Source: Terriglobia bacterium
Lineage (GTDB): Bacteria; Acidobacteriota; Terriglobia; Terriglobales; Acidobacteriaceae
Assembly (NCBI GenBank): GCA_020073015.1
Contig: JAIQFZ010000043.1
Location: 1 to 52,399, forward strand
Length of the DNA stretch: 52,399 nucleotides
Direction: 5' to 3'
Shown here: positions 45,455 to 52,399 of the stretch, in pieces
How the letters are laid out: each line of letters begins with the position of its first letter
Position numbering within the stretch: the first letter of the stretch is position 1
The notes under the pieces: model-generated
Seen by the model: only the letters and a program-made list of their open reading frames with translations
Databases searched by the model: none
Told to the model about the DNA's origin: nothing
Translations under genes and position numbers: made by a program

Positions 45455-47503
45455 TCACCACACCCGGCACGCCTTCTCCCGCACCATCGGCTGCCCGGCC
45501 TTGCAGTGGAACGCGTCGCGAAACTCCGGCATGTTCGACACCACCCCATTCGCCCGGTATTTCTCGGGCGAGTGGGGATCGACCGTCGCCCGGAGTCGCA
45601 TGTTCTCATCGCGATCGTTCGAGCACCAGCTCTGCCCGTACCCGATGAAGAACCGCTGCTCCGGCGTGAAGCCCTCCATCGCTTCGAGCTTCTGATTCTT
45701 CGTGTCTTCCTTCCACGCCAGATACGCCAGCAGCGTTCCACCCAGGTCCGCAATGTCTTCGCCGTTGGTCAGCTTGCCGTTGATCTTGATGTCGTCCACA
45801 ATCGTGTACCCGGAGTACTGATCGATCACGCACTGTGCGCGCTGCTCAAATTCCTTGCGGTCCGCCTCGGTCCACCAGTTGCGCAAATTTCCTCGCGCGT
45901 CGAACTGGCTGCCCTCGTCGTCAAACGCGTGCGTAAGTTCGTGGCCCACGGTGGCGCCCGTGTTCCCGTAGTTCGGGGCCGCGTCCGACTTCGCACTGAA
46001 CAGCGGCGGTTGCAGAATGCCGGCGGGGAAGTTGATGTCGTTCTTCTGCGGATCGTAATACGCGTTCACCGTGGGCGGCGTCATACCCCACTCCGTGCGA
46101 TCCACCGGCTTGCCAATCTTGTTGAGCTGCCGCCGGAACTCGAACCACGAAGCTCGCTGCGAGTTCCCGATCTCGTCCCCACGTACAATCTCGAGCCCAC
46201 CGTAATCGCGCCATTTGTCCGGATACCCGATCTTGTTTGCAATCGCATGCAGCTTCTCGAGCGCCTGCTCTTTGGTAGCCGCTCCCATCCACGGCAAAGC
46301 CTGGACGTCCCGTTGCATGGCTGCTTCAATCTGCTGCACAACTTTGAGCGCCGCCTGCTTTGCCTCCGGACCGAAATACTTCGCGACGTACGCTTGGCCG
46401 AGCGCTTCTCCCAGGTCGTCGTCCACATCGGTCGAACACCGCTTCCAGCGCGGCGGAAGCTGCTCTTGGCCACGCAACGTCGTGCCATAAAAATGGAAGG
46501 TTTCCTTGACGAACGCCGCCGAAAGATCATTCGACGCCTGGTGCGCCGCATGCCACCGCAGATACGTCTTCCAGTCCGCCAGGCTTTCGCTCGCAACCTC
46601 CGCGCTCATCGTCCGGAGATACTCCGGCGCCACCACATTGAGCGACGCCAGAGGTCCTACCCCGATCTTTGCGAAATAGGTGCGCCATTGAAAATCCGGC
46701 GACAGCTTCTCAAGTTCCTCGACCGTCATCTTGTGATAGAGCTTCTGAGGATCGCGCCGTTCGACCCGCGTCATCTGCCCCTTGGCCAGCGCGGTCTCGA
46801 TGCGCATCACCGTCGCAGCCTCCGCCGCCGCATCGGCCGGCTTGTCGCCCAGCAGTTCCAGCATCTTCGCCACGTGCGCCACGTACGCCTTCCTCAACTC
46901 GACGGACTTGGCATCGTCCTTGAAATAGTAATCACGGTCCGGCAGACCCAGTCCGCTCTGGTCCGCTTCCGCAATCACCTGGGTCGAGTCCTTGTAGTCC
47001 TGATCCGACCGGAACGCAAACAGCATGCCCCCGCGGTAGATCGGAGGCGGATACTGTGTCGTGGACATGAACTCAGCCAGGTCCTTCTTCGATTTCAGCC
47101 GCGCGATCCGCTCCAGTTCCGGCGCGAGCGGCTTCGCTCCCAGTTTCTCGATCGCTGCCTCGTCCATGCACGATGCGTAATAATCCCCGATCATCTGGTT
47201 GATCGAACCGTGCGCTGCGTTCGCCTTGGCCGCCTCTTCCAGGATCGCGCGCAATTGGGTCCGGTCTTCATCCTCCAGCTTGCCGTAGGTGCTCCAGCTG
47301 GACTGGTCCGGAGGTATCGGATTCTTCTTCATCCATCCGCCGCACGAATACGTATAGAAATCCACGCAGGGATCCACGGTCGGATCCATTGCCGAAACAT
47401 CCAGCACCGGTTGCGAAGAGGAAGAAGATGGAGAGTTTTGAGAAAACGCAGCAGCCGCAACCAGCAGCATTGCGGCCAGGAGGGAAAAAGATTTTGAGTT
47501 CAT
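45455..47503 (-). CDS. M13-family zinc metallopeptidase (neprilysin/PepO type)
   Basis: A 682-residue secreted peptidase. A signal peptide (LAAMLLVAAAAFSQ) is followed by the N-terminal M13 domain (DPCVDFYTYSCGGWMKKNPIP). The catalytic domain has the zinc site VGHELTHAFDDEGSQFD, the third-ligand helix NGEDIADLGGT and the C-terminal CRVW, which is characteristic of the family. ATG 47503 was chosen over 47521 because it directly begins the signal peptide. It probably degrades small peptides in the periplasm. DUF4097 lies upstream on the same strand. Confidence 0.95.
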   Translation of the reverse strand: MNSKSFSLLAAMLLVAAAAFSQNSPSSSSSQPVLDVSAMDPTVDPCVDFYTYSCGGWMKKNPIPPDQSSWSTYGKLEDEDRTQLRAILEEAAKANAAHGSINQMIGDYYASCMDEAAIEKLGAKPLAPELERIARLKSKKDLAEFMSTTQYPPPIYRGGMLFAFRSDQDYKDSTQVIAEADQSGLGLPDRDYYFKDDAKSVELRKAYVAHVAKMLELLGDKPADAAAEAATVMRIETALAKGQMTRVERRDPQKLYHKMTVEELEKLSPDFQWRTYFAKIGVGPLASLNVVAPEYLRTMSAEVASESLADWKTYLRWHAAHQASNDLSAAFVKETFHFYGTTLRGQEQLPPRWKRCSTDVDDDLGEALGQAYVAKYFGPEAKQAALKVVQQIEAAMQRDVQALPWMGAATKEQALEKLHAIANKIGYPDKWRDYGGLEIVRGDEIGNSQRASWFEFRRQLNKIGKPVDRTEWGMTPPTVNAYYDPQKNDINFPAGILQPPLFSAKSDAAPNYGNTGATVGHELTHAFDDEGSQFDARGNLRNWWTEADRKEFEQRAQCVIDQYSGYTIVDDIKINGKLTNGEDIADLGGTLLAYLAWKEDTKNQKLEAMEGFTPEQRFFIGYGQSWCSNDRDENMRLRATVDPHSPEKYRANGVVSNMPEFRDAFHCKAGQPMVREKACRVW

Positions 47504-47520
47504 AAGTTTGAGTTCTGTCA

Positions 47521-47580
47521 CCCTGAGCGGAGACTGTCGATCCGCGCAGCCGATCGACAGGCGGAGTCGAAGAGCCCCCC
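47521..47580. repeat. Intergenic repeat with CCTGAGCGGA / GGAGTCGAAG
   Basis: CACCCTGAGCGGAGACTGTCGATCC is followed by GATCGACAGGCGGAGTCGAAG. The inner GTCGATC/GATCGAC dyad interrupts the longer CCTGAGCGGAGTCGAAG unit that resembles the repeat at 3785. It sits between the DUF4097 and M13 genes. Confidence 0.55.
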
Positions 47581-47609
47581 TTTACAACTTACCGAGACTA
47601 TTCCTTCCC

Positions 47610-48404
47610 TCAGAACTTATCCAGCGTTACCGACCCGTCGCTGGTGTGAACAGTCAGCCGGTTTCCGCCGCCATTCATCTTCCCGCGCACATCGTGACTG
47701 TTGAAGCTTCCTTCCACCACGATCGGAATGTTGGTCGTGATATGCCCGTCGCTGGTATGCAGTTCGACATCGGCCGCCAGATCTCCCGGAACTCTCAACG
47801 CTACACTCCCATCCGACGTGCGCACGTCCCAGGCCTCCCGCAGGTGCGATCCCGGCCGGGCTTCCACTTCAATGCGCCCGTCACTGGTGTGCAACTCAAG
47901 CACATCGAAGCGTCCCGAAGCGTGCATCGACCCGTCACTGGTCTTCGCGCGCAGACTGCCATCCAAATCCTCCAGATCGACCCTGCCGTCGCCGCTCGCA
48001 AATTCCAACTCGCCTGCGAGGCCCCTTGCCTCGATGCTTCCATCTCCGCTGCGCACGTTCACCTTGGCGCTGCGCGGCATGTGGATTTCCAGGTCTGTCC
48101 GCCGGTTGTCGATACCAAATGACACATGGGTCCGGTGCTGGTGCCGCAACTCCAGATCCACCGCGTTTCCCTGCTGATGCTCCACAATTTCGAGATCCCC
48201 GCCTCCGATATGCCATCCGCGGGTTGTTACGTGCGCTTCAATCTTGTTCTGGTCCCAGGTCTCGATTCGCACGTGGGCGTCCGAAGCCTCCACGCGCAGC
48301 TCCGGCTTGCCGGTCAAATCGTAGGTTTTCGACCAGTCATCGGCGTTGGCAAAGGCTGTAAGGCTGAGAACAGCAAAGAAAACGGCGAAGGTCAGTCTGC
48401 GCAT
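47610..48404 (-). CDS. DUF4097-type secreted beta-repeat protein
   Basis: A 264-residue protein with a signal peptide (LTFAVFFAVLSLTAFAN). Repeated short strands carry the motif TSDGS or SGDGS, for example VRSGDGSIEARG, FASGDGRVDLED, AKTSDGSMHASG, LHTSDGRIEVEA, VRTSDGSVALRV and VHTSDGSVTLDKF. This predicts a right-handed beta-helix of the DUF4097 family. Function unknown, possibly a surface or periplasmic scaffold. ATG 48404 has CAGGAGGGCCCCCTGGTC upstream, a strong ribosome-binding site. The M13 peptidase follows on the same strand. Confidence 0.85.
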   Translation of the reverse strand: MRRLTFAVFFAVLSLTAFANADDWSKTYDLTGKPELRVEASDAHVRIETWDQNKIEAHVTTRGWHIGGGDLEIVEHQQGNAVDLELRHQHRTHVSFGIDNRRTDLEIHMPRSAKVNVRSGDGSIEARGLAGELEFASGDGRVDLEDLDGSLRAKTSDGSMHASGRFDVLELHTSDGRIEVEARPGSHLREAWDVRTSDGSVALRVPGDLAADVELHTSDGHITTNIPIVVEGSFNSHDVRGKMNGGGNRLTVHTSDGSVTLDKF

Positions 48405-48494
48405 GACCAGGGGCCCTCCTGGGCCTCAGACACACGTGTCTCCACATGGTCAGACGTAGATACGGCAATTAGGTGAGGACAGTTCCCAAAAAAG

Positions 48495-48524
48495 TGTAGG
48501 GCGGACACTCCTGTCCGCCCAAAG
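48495..48524. repeat. GGCGGACACTCCTGTCCGCC dyad
   Basis: Copy at 48500-48519 with the usual TGTAG on the left and CAAAGCC on the right. It lies in the gap between the cupredoxin and DUF4097 genes. Confidence 0.85.
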
Positions 48525-48568
48525 CCGACTGAATCAATGCTCAACGGGCAAGCAAGCGTTCTTCGCCC

Positions 48569-48931
48569 TTACTGCGCAACGACCTTCGCCGTCATTTTCG
48601 GATGGATCGAGCAGAAATACGTATACGTCCCCGGCTTCGTAAAGGTAAAACTCCACGACTCGTCGGTGTCGAGCGCACGCGAGCGGAAGGTAATCAGGTC
48701 TTCGCTCACCACCGTGTGCGGAATGTCATCGTGATTTACCCACGTCACCTCCGTGCCCGCCTTGACGCTGAGGCTCTGCGGGCCAAAGCTGAAGTTATCA
48801 ATGGTGACTTCGGCATGGCTGGAGGGTTTTTCGGCCGCCGCACTCCGTCTCGCACCGGTTGCCGCTACCAGCGCCAGCAACGCCACCACCATCATGACCG
48901 TACCGCGCATCTTCGATTTGTCTGATTTCAC
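48569..48931 (-). CDS. Secreted cupredoxin (plastocyanin/amicyanin type)
   Basis: A 120-residue small blue-copper protein. After a signal peptide (GTVMMVVALLALVAATGA) comes a single cupredoxin domain with VTIDNFSFGPQSLSVKAGTEVTWVNHDDIPHTVV and YTYFCSIHPKMTAKVVAQ. The copper ligands are His in IPHT, then Cys, His and Met in CSIHPKM. It transfers electrons in the periplasm. GTG 48931 has AAGGAG seven bases upstream; GTG 48937 is too close to that site. The Tat phosphoesterase lies upstream on the same strand, an arrangement I believe is common in acidobacteria. Confidence 0.92.
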   Translation of the reverse strand: MKSDKSKMRGTVMMVVALLALVAATGARRSAAAEKPSSHAEVTIDNFSFGPQSLSVKAGTEVTWVNHDDIPHTVVSEDLITFRSRALDTDESWSFTFTKPGTYTYFCSIHPKMTAKVVAQ

Positions 48932-48963
48932 TGCCACACTCCTTCTCGTCAATATGTGCGAAC

Positions 48964-49095
48964 TAGAACTGGTTTCATAAATGTCGTTGCCGGGCCGCGA
49001 GCTGGCCCTCTGGGGCTGAAGCCCGTGTTATTGGCGGACCCGAGCGGCACGGCTGAAGCCGTGCCCTCCCCAAGACCTATCTATGAAACCAGCTC
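48964..49095. repeat. Composite inverted repeat between cupredoxin and phosphoesterase genes
   Basis: The outer arms GAACTGGTTTCATA (about 48965-48980) and TATGAAACCAGCTC (about 49081-49095) face each other. Inside are GGGGCTGAAGCCC, and GGCACGGCTGAAGCCGTGCC at about 49048-49067, a perfect 20-base palindrome with a short loop. The arrangement looks like a small non-autonomous element or a strong intergenic hairpin. No coding frame is present. Confidence 0.75.
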
Positions 49096-49097
49096 TA

Positions 49098-50057
49098 CTA
49101 CCCCAGGAACTCATCTGTCACCGCCAGCGCGTGCTGCCCTTTCTTGTACTGAACATCCGTGACCCCGAGCAGCCCGCGCAGCTGCTCGGCCGGCACCTTC
49201 ATCGGCCCCGGAGAGGGCGCCGCTCCCGGCTTCGGCTGCGGAAAGGCGGTCGAAGCCGCCGTGTGAAACGTCACGTTGCCTTCCACCTTCTGCATGGTCT
49301 GATGAATGTGCCCATTCAGCACCGTAACTGAGCCAAACTTCTTCAGATACCCCAGGGCTTGCGCGCTATCTTCGGTACCCCATCCCCACTCCGGATACAC
49401 CGTCCAGAGCGGGATATGCGCGAACACCACGACCGGCGTGCTTTTGGAAAGATGCTTGACGTCTTTCTCCAGCCACTCCAGTTGCTCCGAACCAAGCGAC
49501 CCGAGCCCGCCCGCCTTCAAGCTCGCAACGTTCACCAGCCCAATGAAGTGCACGCCTTTTTTGTCGAAGCTGTACCACCCCGAGCCCTGCGACCCCTTGC
49601 CGAAGCGTTCCAGAAACTGCTTGCCTTCATCGCCCACGAAATCGTGTTCGCCTGGCACATAGAAAACCTCCGACGCCTTCGCGGACTTGAGAATCTGTTC
49701 CACGTTGTCGAACTCCGCGGGCTTGGACAGATGGCTGACGTCCCCGGTGTGCAGGATGAACTCCGGCTCGACCGGCAGCGCGTTGATCTTGTCAATCGCC
49801 GCCTTGAACGTGCCGATGACATCGGGATTGGCCGGCTTGTCGAACCCCATATGACTGTCGCTGATCTGAACAAACGCCAGCTCGCCCTTAGCTACCTTGC
49901 CCATTTCGCCCGTGCGCCCCAGCGCATAAGTTTTCAGCACGCCGCCTTCGAGCACGCACAGAGCGCCTGTCCCCGCCCAAGCCATGCATCGCAGAAATCC
50001 GCGCCGGTCAATGCCATCGTGGTTGTGGTCGTAAAGAATCTGGTTTTTCTCTGCCAT
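49098..50057 (-). CDS. Tat-exported metallophosphoesterase
   Basis: A 319-residue protein. The twin-arginine signal DRRGFLRCMAWAGTGAL is at about residues 17-33. The calcineurin-like metal site is visible in order: ISDSHMGF (DxH), LHTGDVSHL (GDxxx), VPGEHDF (GNHD-like with Glu in place of Asn), FAHIPLW and LNGHIHQ (GHxH). The substrate is unknown; relatives are cyclic-nucleotide or phospholipid phosphodiesterases. ATG 50057 starts the leader; a start at 50114 would run through a dyad repeat. It probably forms an operon with the cupredoxin gene. Confidence 0.9.
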   Translation of the reverse strand: MAEKNQILYDHNHDGIDRRGFLRCMAWAGTGALCVLEGGVLKTYALGRTGEMGKVAKGELAFVQISDSHMGFDKPANPDVIGTFKAAIDKINALPVEPEFILHTGDVSHLSKPAEFDNVEQILKSAKASEVFYVPGEHDFVGDEGKQFLERFGKGSQGSGWYSFDKKGVHFIGLVNVASLKAGGLGSLGSEQLEWLEKDVKHLSKSTPVVVFAHIPLWTVYPEWGWGTEDSAQALGYLKKFGSVTVLNGHIHQTMQKVEGNVTFHTAASTAFPQPKPGAAPSPGPMKVPAEQLRGLLGVTDVQYKKGQHALAVTDEFLG

Positions 50058-50079
50058 AGAGCCTCCGAGAGCGGGTGGA

Positions 50080-50103
50080 GAGACGGGCGCCCCGGCCCGT
50101 CCC
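50080..50103. repeat. GACGGGCGCCCCGGCCCGTC dyad
   Basis: Copy at 50082-50101 lies in the divergent region between the phosphoesterase and sigma-factor genes. It belongs to the same family as 29857, 36155 and 44524. Confidence 0.8.
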
Positions 50104-50236
50104 TCCACTAGCAACTGTTGCTAAGAACCATTGCGCGGGCGTTTTATTCCCGAAAAAAGTATTGGCCTGGTGCGGGAATAAAAATCCGACTAACTGGTTT
50201 ACTCTTATGTGCGTGCCGGAGGAGCGACCGTCTGCG

Positions 50237-50752
50237 ATGTCGTTTGAGCAGTTGGCCATGCCCTTGTTCGAGCGGCTCTACAACTTCGCGCACTGGCTGA
50301 CCCAGAACCGCGACGAGGCGGAAGACCTCGTGCAGGAAACCTACGCCAAAGCGCTGAAAGGATTTTCCTCGTTTCAGCCGGGCACGAATTTCAAAGCCTG
50401 GATGTTCCGTATCCTGCGCAACACGTTCCTGAATTCTCGTACCGGGCTAAGGGCGGCGACCGTCCCGCTCGATCCGGCCGAGGGGGACCCAGCTCTCCCG
50501 GCGGAGGTCCAGACGCCCGAGACGATCCTGATCGATCGCACCAGCCGCGAAATCATGCAAGCGGCCATTGAAGAACTGCCGATCGCCTACCGCGAAGTTC
50601 TTCTGCTCTGCGAGGTGGAAGAGATGTCGTACCAGGAGATTGCTGCCACGGTGGCGATTCCGATCGGGACGGTCATGTCGAGGTTGTCACGTGCCAGGCG
50701 GTTGCTGCGCCAGGCCGTCGAACGCAAACTGCAGCTGAGGAGTGCCTCGTGA
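50237..50752 (+). CDS. ECF-type RNA polymerase sigma factor
   Basis: A 171-residue sigma-70 family protein with region 2 (LFERLYNFAHWLTQNRDEAEDLVQETYAKAL, then FKAWMFRILRNTFLN) and region 4 (LPIAYREVLLLCEVEEMSYQEIAATVAIPIGTVMSRLSRARRLLRQAV). No extra domains. ATG 50237 (MSFEQLAMPLF) is the start chosen, with GGAGGAGC upstream; ATG 50207 would add ten residues. The anti-sigma gene overlaps its stop by GTGA, so the two are translated together. The regulon is unknown. Confidence 0.95.
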   Translation: MSFEQLAMPLFERLYNFAHWLTQNRDEAEDLVQETYAKALKGFSSFQPGTNFKAWMFRILRNTFLNSRTGLRAATVPLDPAEGDPALPAEVQTPETILIDRTSREIMQAAIEELPIAYREVLLLCEVEEMSYQEIAATVAIPIGTVMSRLSRARRLLRQAVERKLQLRSAS

Positions 50753-51498
50753 GCCACGAATTGTGGACCGCACAACTGGACGCCTACCTGGACGGCGAAC
50801 TCGATTCCGCCGAGATGGCGAAGCTCGACAGCCACCTGCGCGAGTGTCCAGCCTGTGCGGCCGAAGGTCTGCGCAGGTTGCAGTGGAAGAAGAACGTTCA
50901 GTCGGCTGCGGCCCAGCGCTATGGGGCGGATCCGAAACTGCGTGAACGCCTTCAGAAAAACATCTCGCCGGAGAAACCCGTGCGACGCTGGTGGCCGGCA
51001 TATGCCGTCACCATGGCCGTTTTGCTCTTGCTGGCGGGCATTGCGGTTCTCAGGGAAGGCTCACGCCAGGAGCGAAACAGCCGGATCATCAGCGAGTTGG
51101 TAGACCTGCACGTCTCCACCCTGGCAAGCTCGACCCCGGTGGACGTAGTCTCCACCGACAGGCACACCGTCAAACCCTGGTTTGCCGGGAGGATCCCCTT
51201 TACCTTCGACCTGCCCGAATTGCAAGGCTCGCCCTTTGAGCTGGTGGGTGGCCGCGTGAGCTATCTCGAACAGTCGCCCGGCGCGGAGCTGATCTTTCGG
51301 GTGCGCAAGCACCAGATCTCAGTCTTCATCTTTCAGGAACGAGCGATCCCCAAGGGATTGCCGAACGTTGGTCCCGTTGACGCACGATCCTTCCACCTCG
51401 AAGCCTGGACGCACAACGATCTGCGTTACTTCGTAATCGGCGACGCGGCGAGGGAAGACATTCAAGCCCTAAGCAATCTGCTGAAAGGGCAAATGTAG
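50749..51498 (+). CDS. Anti-sigma factor with zinc-finger (zf-HC2) domain
   Basis: A 249-residue protein. The N-terminal zinc-binding anti-sigma domain has LDAYLDGELDSAEMAKLDSHLRECPACAAE, with the HxxxCxxC motif (HLRECPAC). One membrane span follows (AYAVTMAVLLLLAGIAVL, about residues 83-101), then an extracytoplasmic sensor-like beta region with FELVGGRVSYLEQSPGAELIFRVRKHQISVFIF. GTG 50749 overlaps the sigma stop. The final codons are ATG-TAG, and the TAG coincides with the left flank of a GGCGGATA dyad. It should hold the sigma factor at the membrane. Confidence 0.93.
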   Translation: MSHELWTAQLDAYLDGELDSAEMAKLDSHLRECPACAAEGLRRLQWKKNVQSAAAQRYGADPKLRERLQKNISPEKPVRRWWPAYAVTMAVLLLLAGIAVLREGSRQERNSRIISELVDLHVSTLASSTPVDVVSTDRHTVKPWFAGRIPFTFDLPELQGSPFELVGGRVSYLEQSPGAELIFRVRKHQISVFIFQERAIPKGLPNVGPVDARSFHLEAWTHNDLRYFVIGDAAREDIQALSNLLKGQM

Positions 51499-51720
51499 GG
51501 CGGATACGCCTGTCCGCCCAAAGCCGACACCACCCGATTGCCGCGGGGAGAGTGGCGTTCCAAATGCAATCCCAGCAACCAGCGGAATTCACCACAAACC
51601 CATGGGTCAACGATCACAGAATTCTACCGTCAACTAAGAGGAGGGTGACAAAGCGCGGACAGGAGTGTCCGCGCTACACAAGAACAAAACAGGGCGGACA
51701 GGAGTGTCCGCCCTACACTT
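51494..51720. repeat. Three dyad repeats between convergent genes
   Basis: GGCGGATACGCCTGTCCGCC (51499-51518), GCGCGGACA-GGAG-TGTCCGCGC (51653-51674) and GGCGGACAGGAGTGTCCGCC (51693-51712) fill the gap between the anti-sigma stop and the regulator stop. The last two point the opposite way (flank CTACAC on the right). Confidence 0.85.
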
Positions 51721-52399
51721 CTAGGTTTCCATTCCTACGTAGCAGATTCGGCCGACGATGTAGTCTCCCGGCTTCTTGCCGCTTTCCATGGTGAGCACTT
51801 CCACCGGGTAGGCCTGGTTTTGCGGGCGCAGAATCAGGTGGTGATTGGCCATTTCCACGTACTTAATCGTGCAGCTCTCATCTTGCTTGCGGACCGCGTA
51901 CATGTTGCTCTCGCCCTTGCGGTACGGAGTGAGAGAGTTGTAGTGCCGGTCGATCAGCAGGGTGGCGCCGGGCAGCATGCGCGGATACATGCTCATGCCT
52001 TCGCGGGCATCCACTTTGATCGCGACGAAGCGTTCCCAGCCATCGCGGTCTCCCTCCACCGACTCCTTCAGCCGCTTCAGGAAGGTCTTCTTGAATTTCA
52101 GGATCTCCTTGACGTTCATGCTCATGATCAGGGGGGCGGAGGCGACGACGCCCGGTTCGGCGACAATGACGCTTTCGAACTCGTCCTCGCTGGGCGGGAG
52201 GATCGAAGCGCGTTTGTTGACTTCAGCGGGATCGAGCAGGTCGAGCACGGAAAGGTGCTGCACATTCAACACTTTATCCATGCCTTCCAAGCTGAGCCCG
52301 CGCTTGCGGTTGAGAAAGTTTGAGATGTGGGCCTGCTTGAATCCGGTCTGCTCGGCGAGACGCAAACCGGTTAGGTCCCCTTCGTCAATACGTTCCCAC
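51721..52399 (-). CDS. HTH-containing LexA/S24-like regulator (5' end beyond window)
   Basis: The frame is open to the right edge, so the gene is partial. The visible part starts WERIDEGDLTGLRLAEQTG. A helix-turn-helix (LRLAEQTGFKQAHISNFLNRKRGL) is followed by a linker, then an S24/LexA-like peptidase domain with REGMSMYPRMLPGATLLID (Ser candidate in GMSMYP) and SCTIKYVE (Lys candidate). The end is YIVGRICYVGMET. It could be a self-cleaving repressor or a regulator that has lost cleavage; I see no clear Ala-Gly or Cys-Gly cleavage pair. Its targets are unknown. Confidence 0.85.
   Translation of the reverse strand, partial: WERIDEGDLTGLRLAEQTGFKQAHISNFLNRKRGLSLEGMDKVLNVQHLSVLDLLDPAEVNKRASILPPSEDEFESVIVAEPGVVASAPLIMSMNVKEILKFKKTFLKRLKESVEGDRDGWERFVAIKVDAREGMSMYPRMLPGATLLIDRHYNSLTPYRKGESNMYAVRKQDESCTIKYVEMANHHLILRPQNQAYPVEVLTMESGKKPGDYIVGRICYVGMET

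Noticed and set aside
45506-47497. Long plus-strand open frame antisense to the M13 peptidase gene
   Set aside because: Arg/His/Leu-rich shadow with no family pattern; the minus-strand gene has the full zinc site.

Overview
The window reads as a chromosomal segment of a GC-rich, Gram-negative-type bacterium, most likely a soil Acidobacteriota of the Terriglobia type. This is an inference from gene content and style: a TonB receptor with a carboxypeptidase-like N-terminus, DUF4097, DUF4349, DUF4139 and M13 peptidase genes, a CADD-type protein, abundant dyad repeats between genes, and a decayed serine/threonine kinase start. There are no rRNA or tRNA genes, no CRISPR array and no phage module. 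An IS630-type transposase fragment sits at the left edge.

Layout. 1-3.8 kb: transposase tail, then tldD-tldE, with a small membrane-protein gene overlapping the tldE 3' end. 3.8-6.5 kb: a peroxiredoxin whose peroxidatic residue is encoded by an in-frame UGA, a cold-shock gene with a good terminator, a secreted thioredoxin-fold protein and a lipoprotein. 6.6-11.7 kb: mnmG carrying in-frame repeat insertions, a CADD-type para-aminobenzoate synthase homologue, a CPBP protease and a Sel1-repeat protein. 11.7-16.6 kb: small metabolic enzymes, a DinB-like protein and selD, which also contains an in-frame UGA. 16.7-22.4 kb: acyP-apt, efp, ytxH, a beta-barrel protein, a cysteine dioxygenase-like gene and queA. 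22.5-29.9 kb: class II aldolase, a cobalamin-riboswitch-controlled TonB receptor, a two-domain secreted protein, a lysophospholipid acyltransferase-like gene, a PilZ protein and threonine ammonia-lyase. 30-37.6 kb: YceH, a STAS/pseudo-receiver gene preceded by a kinase remnant, gyrB and a DUF4349 protein. 37.6-52.4 kb: VIT/vWA and DUF4139 proteins, a CPBP protease, a membrane glycosyltransferase-like gene, an M13 metallopeptidase, DUF4097, cupredoxin, Tat-exported phosphoesterase, an ECF sigma/anti-sigma pair and a LexA-like regulator cut by the right edge.

How parts fit together. The strongest functional link is selenium: selD supplies selenophosphate and itself appears to be a selenoprotein, and the peroxiredoxin has UGA where the family has its catalytic Cys, with a SECIS-like hairpin 21 nt downstream. 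A conventional gene caller would truncate both genes. B12 uptake is linked to its riboswitch. The second theme is repeats: several families of short dyad sequences fill most intergenic gaps, touch stop codons and have entered the mnmG coding frame. Positions come from reading the sequence. Family names rest on recognised motifs; no database search was run.
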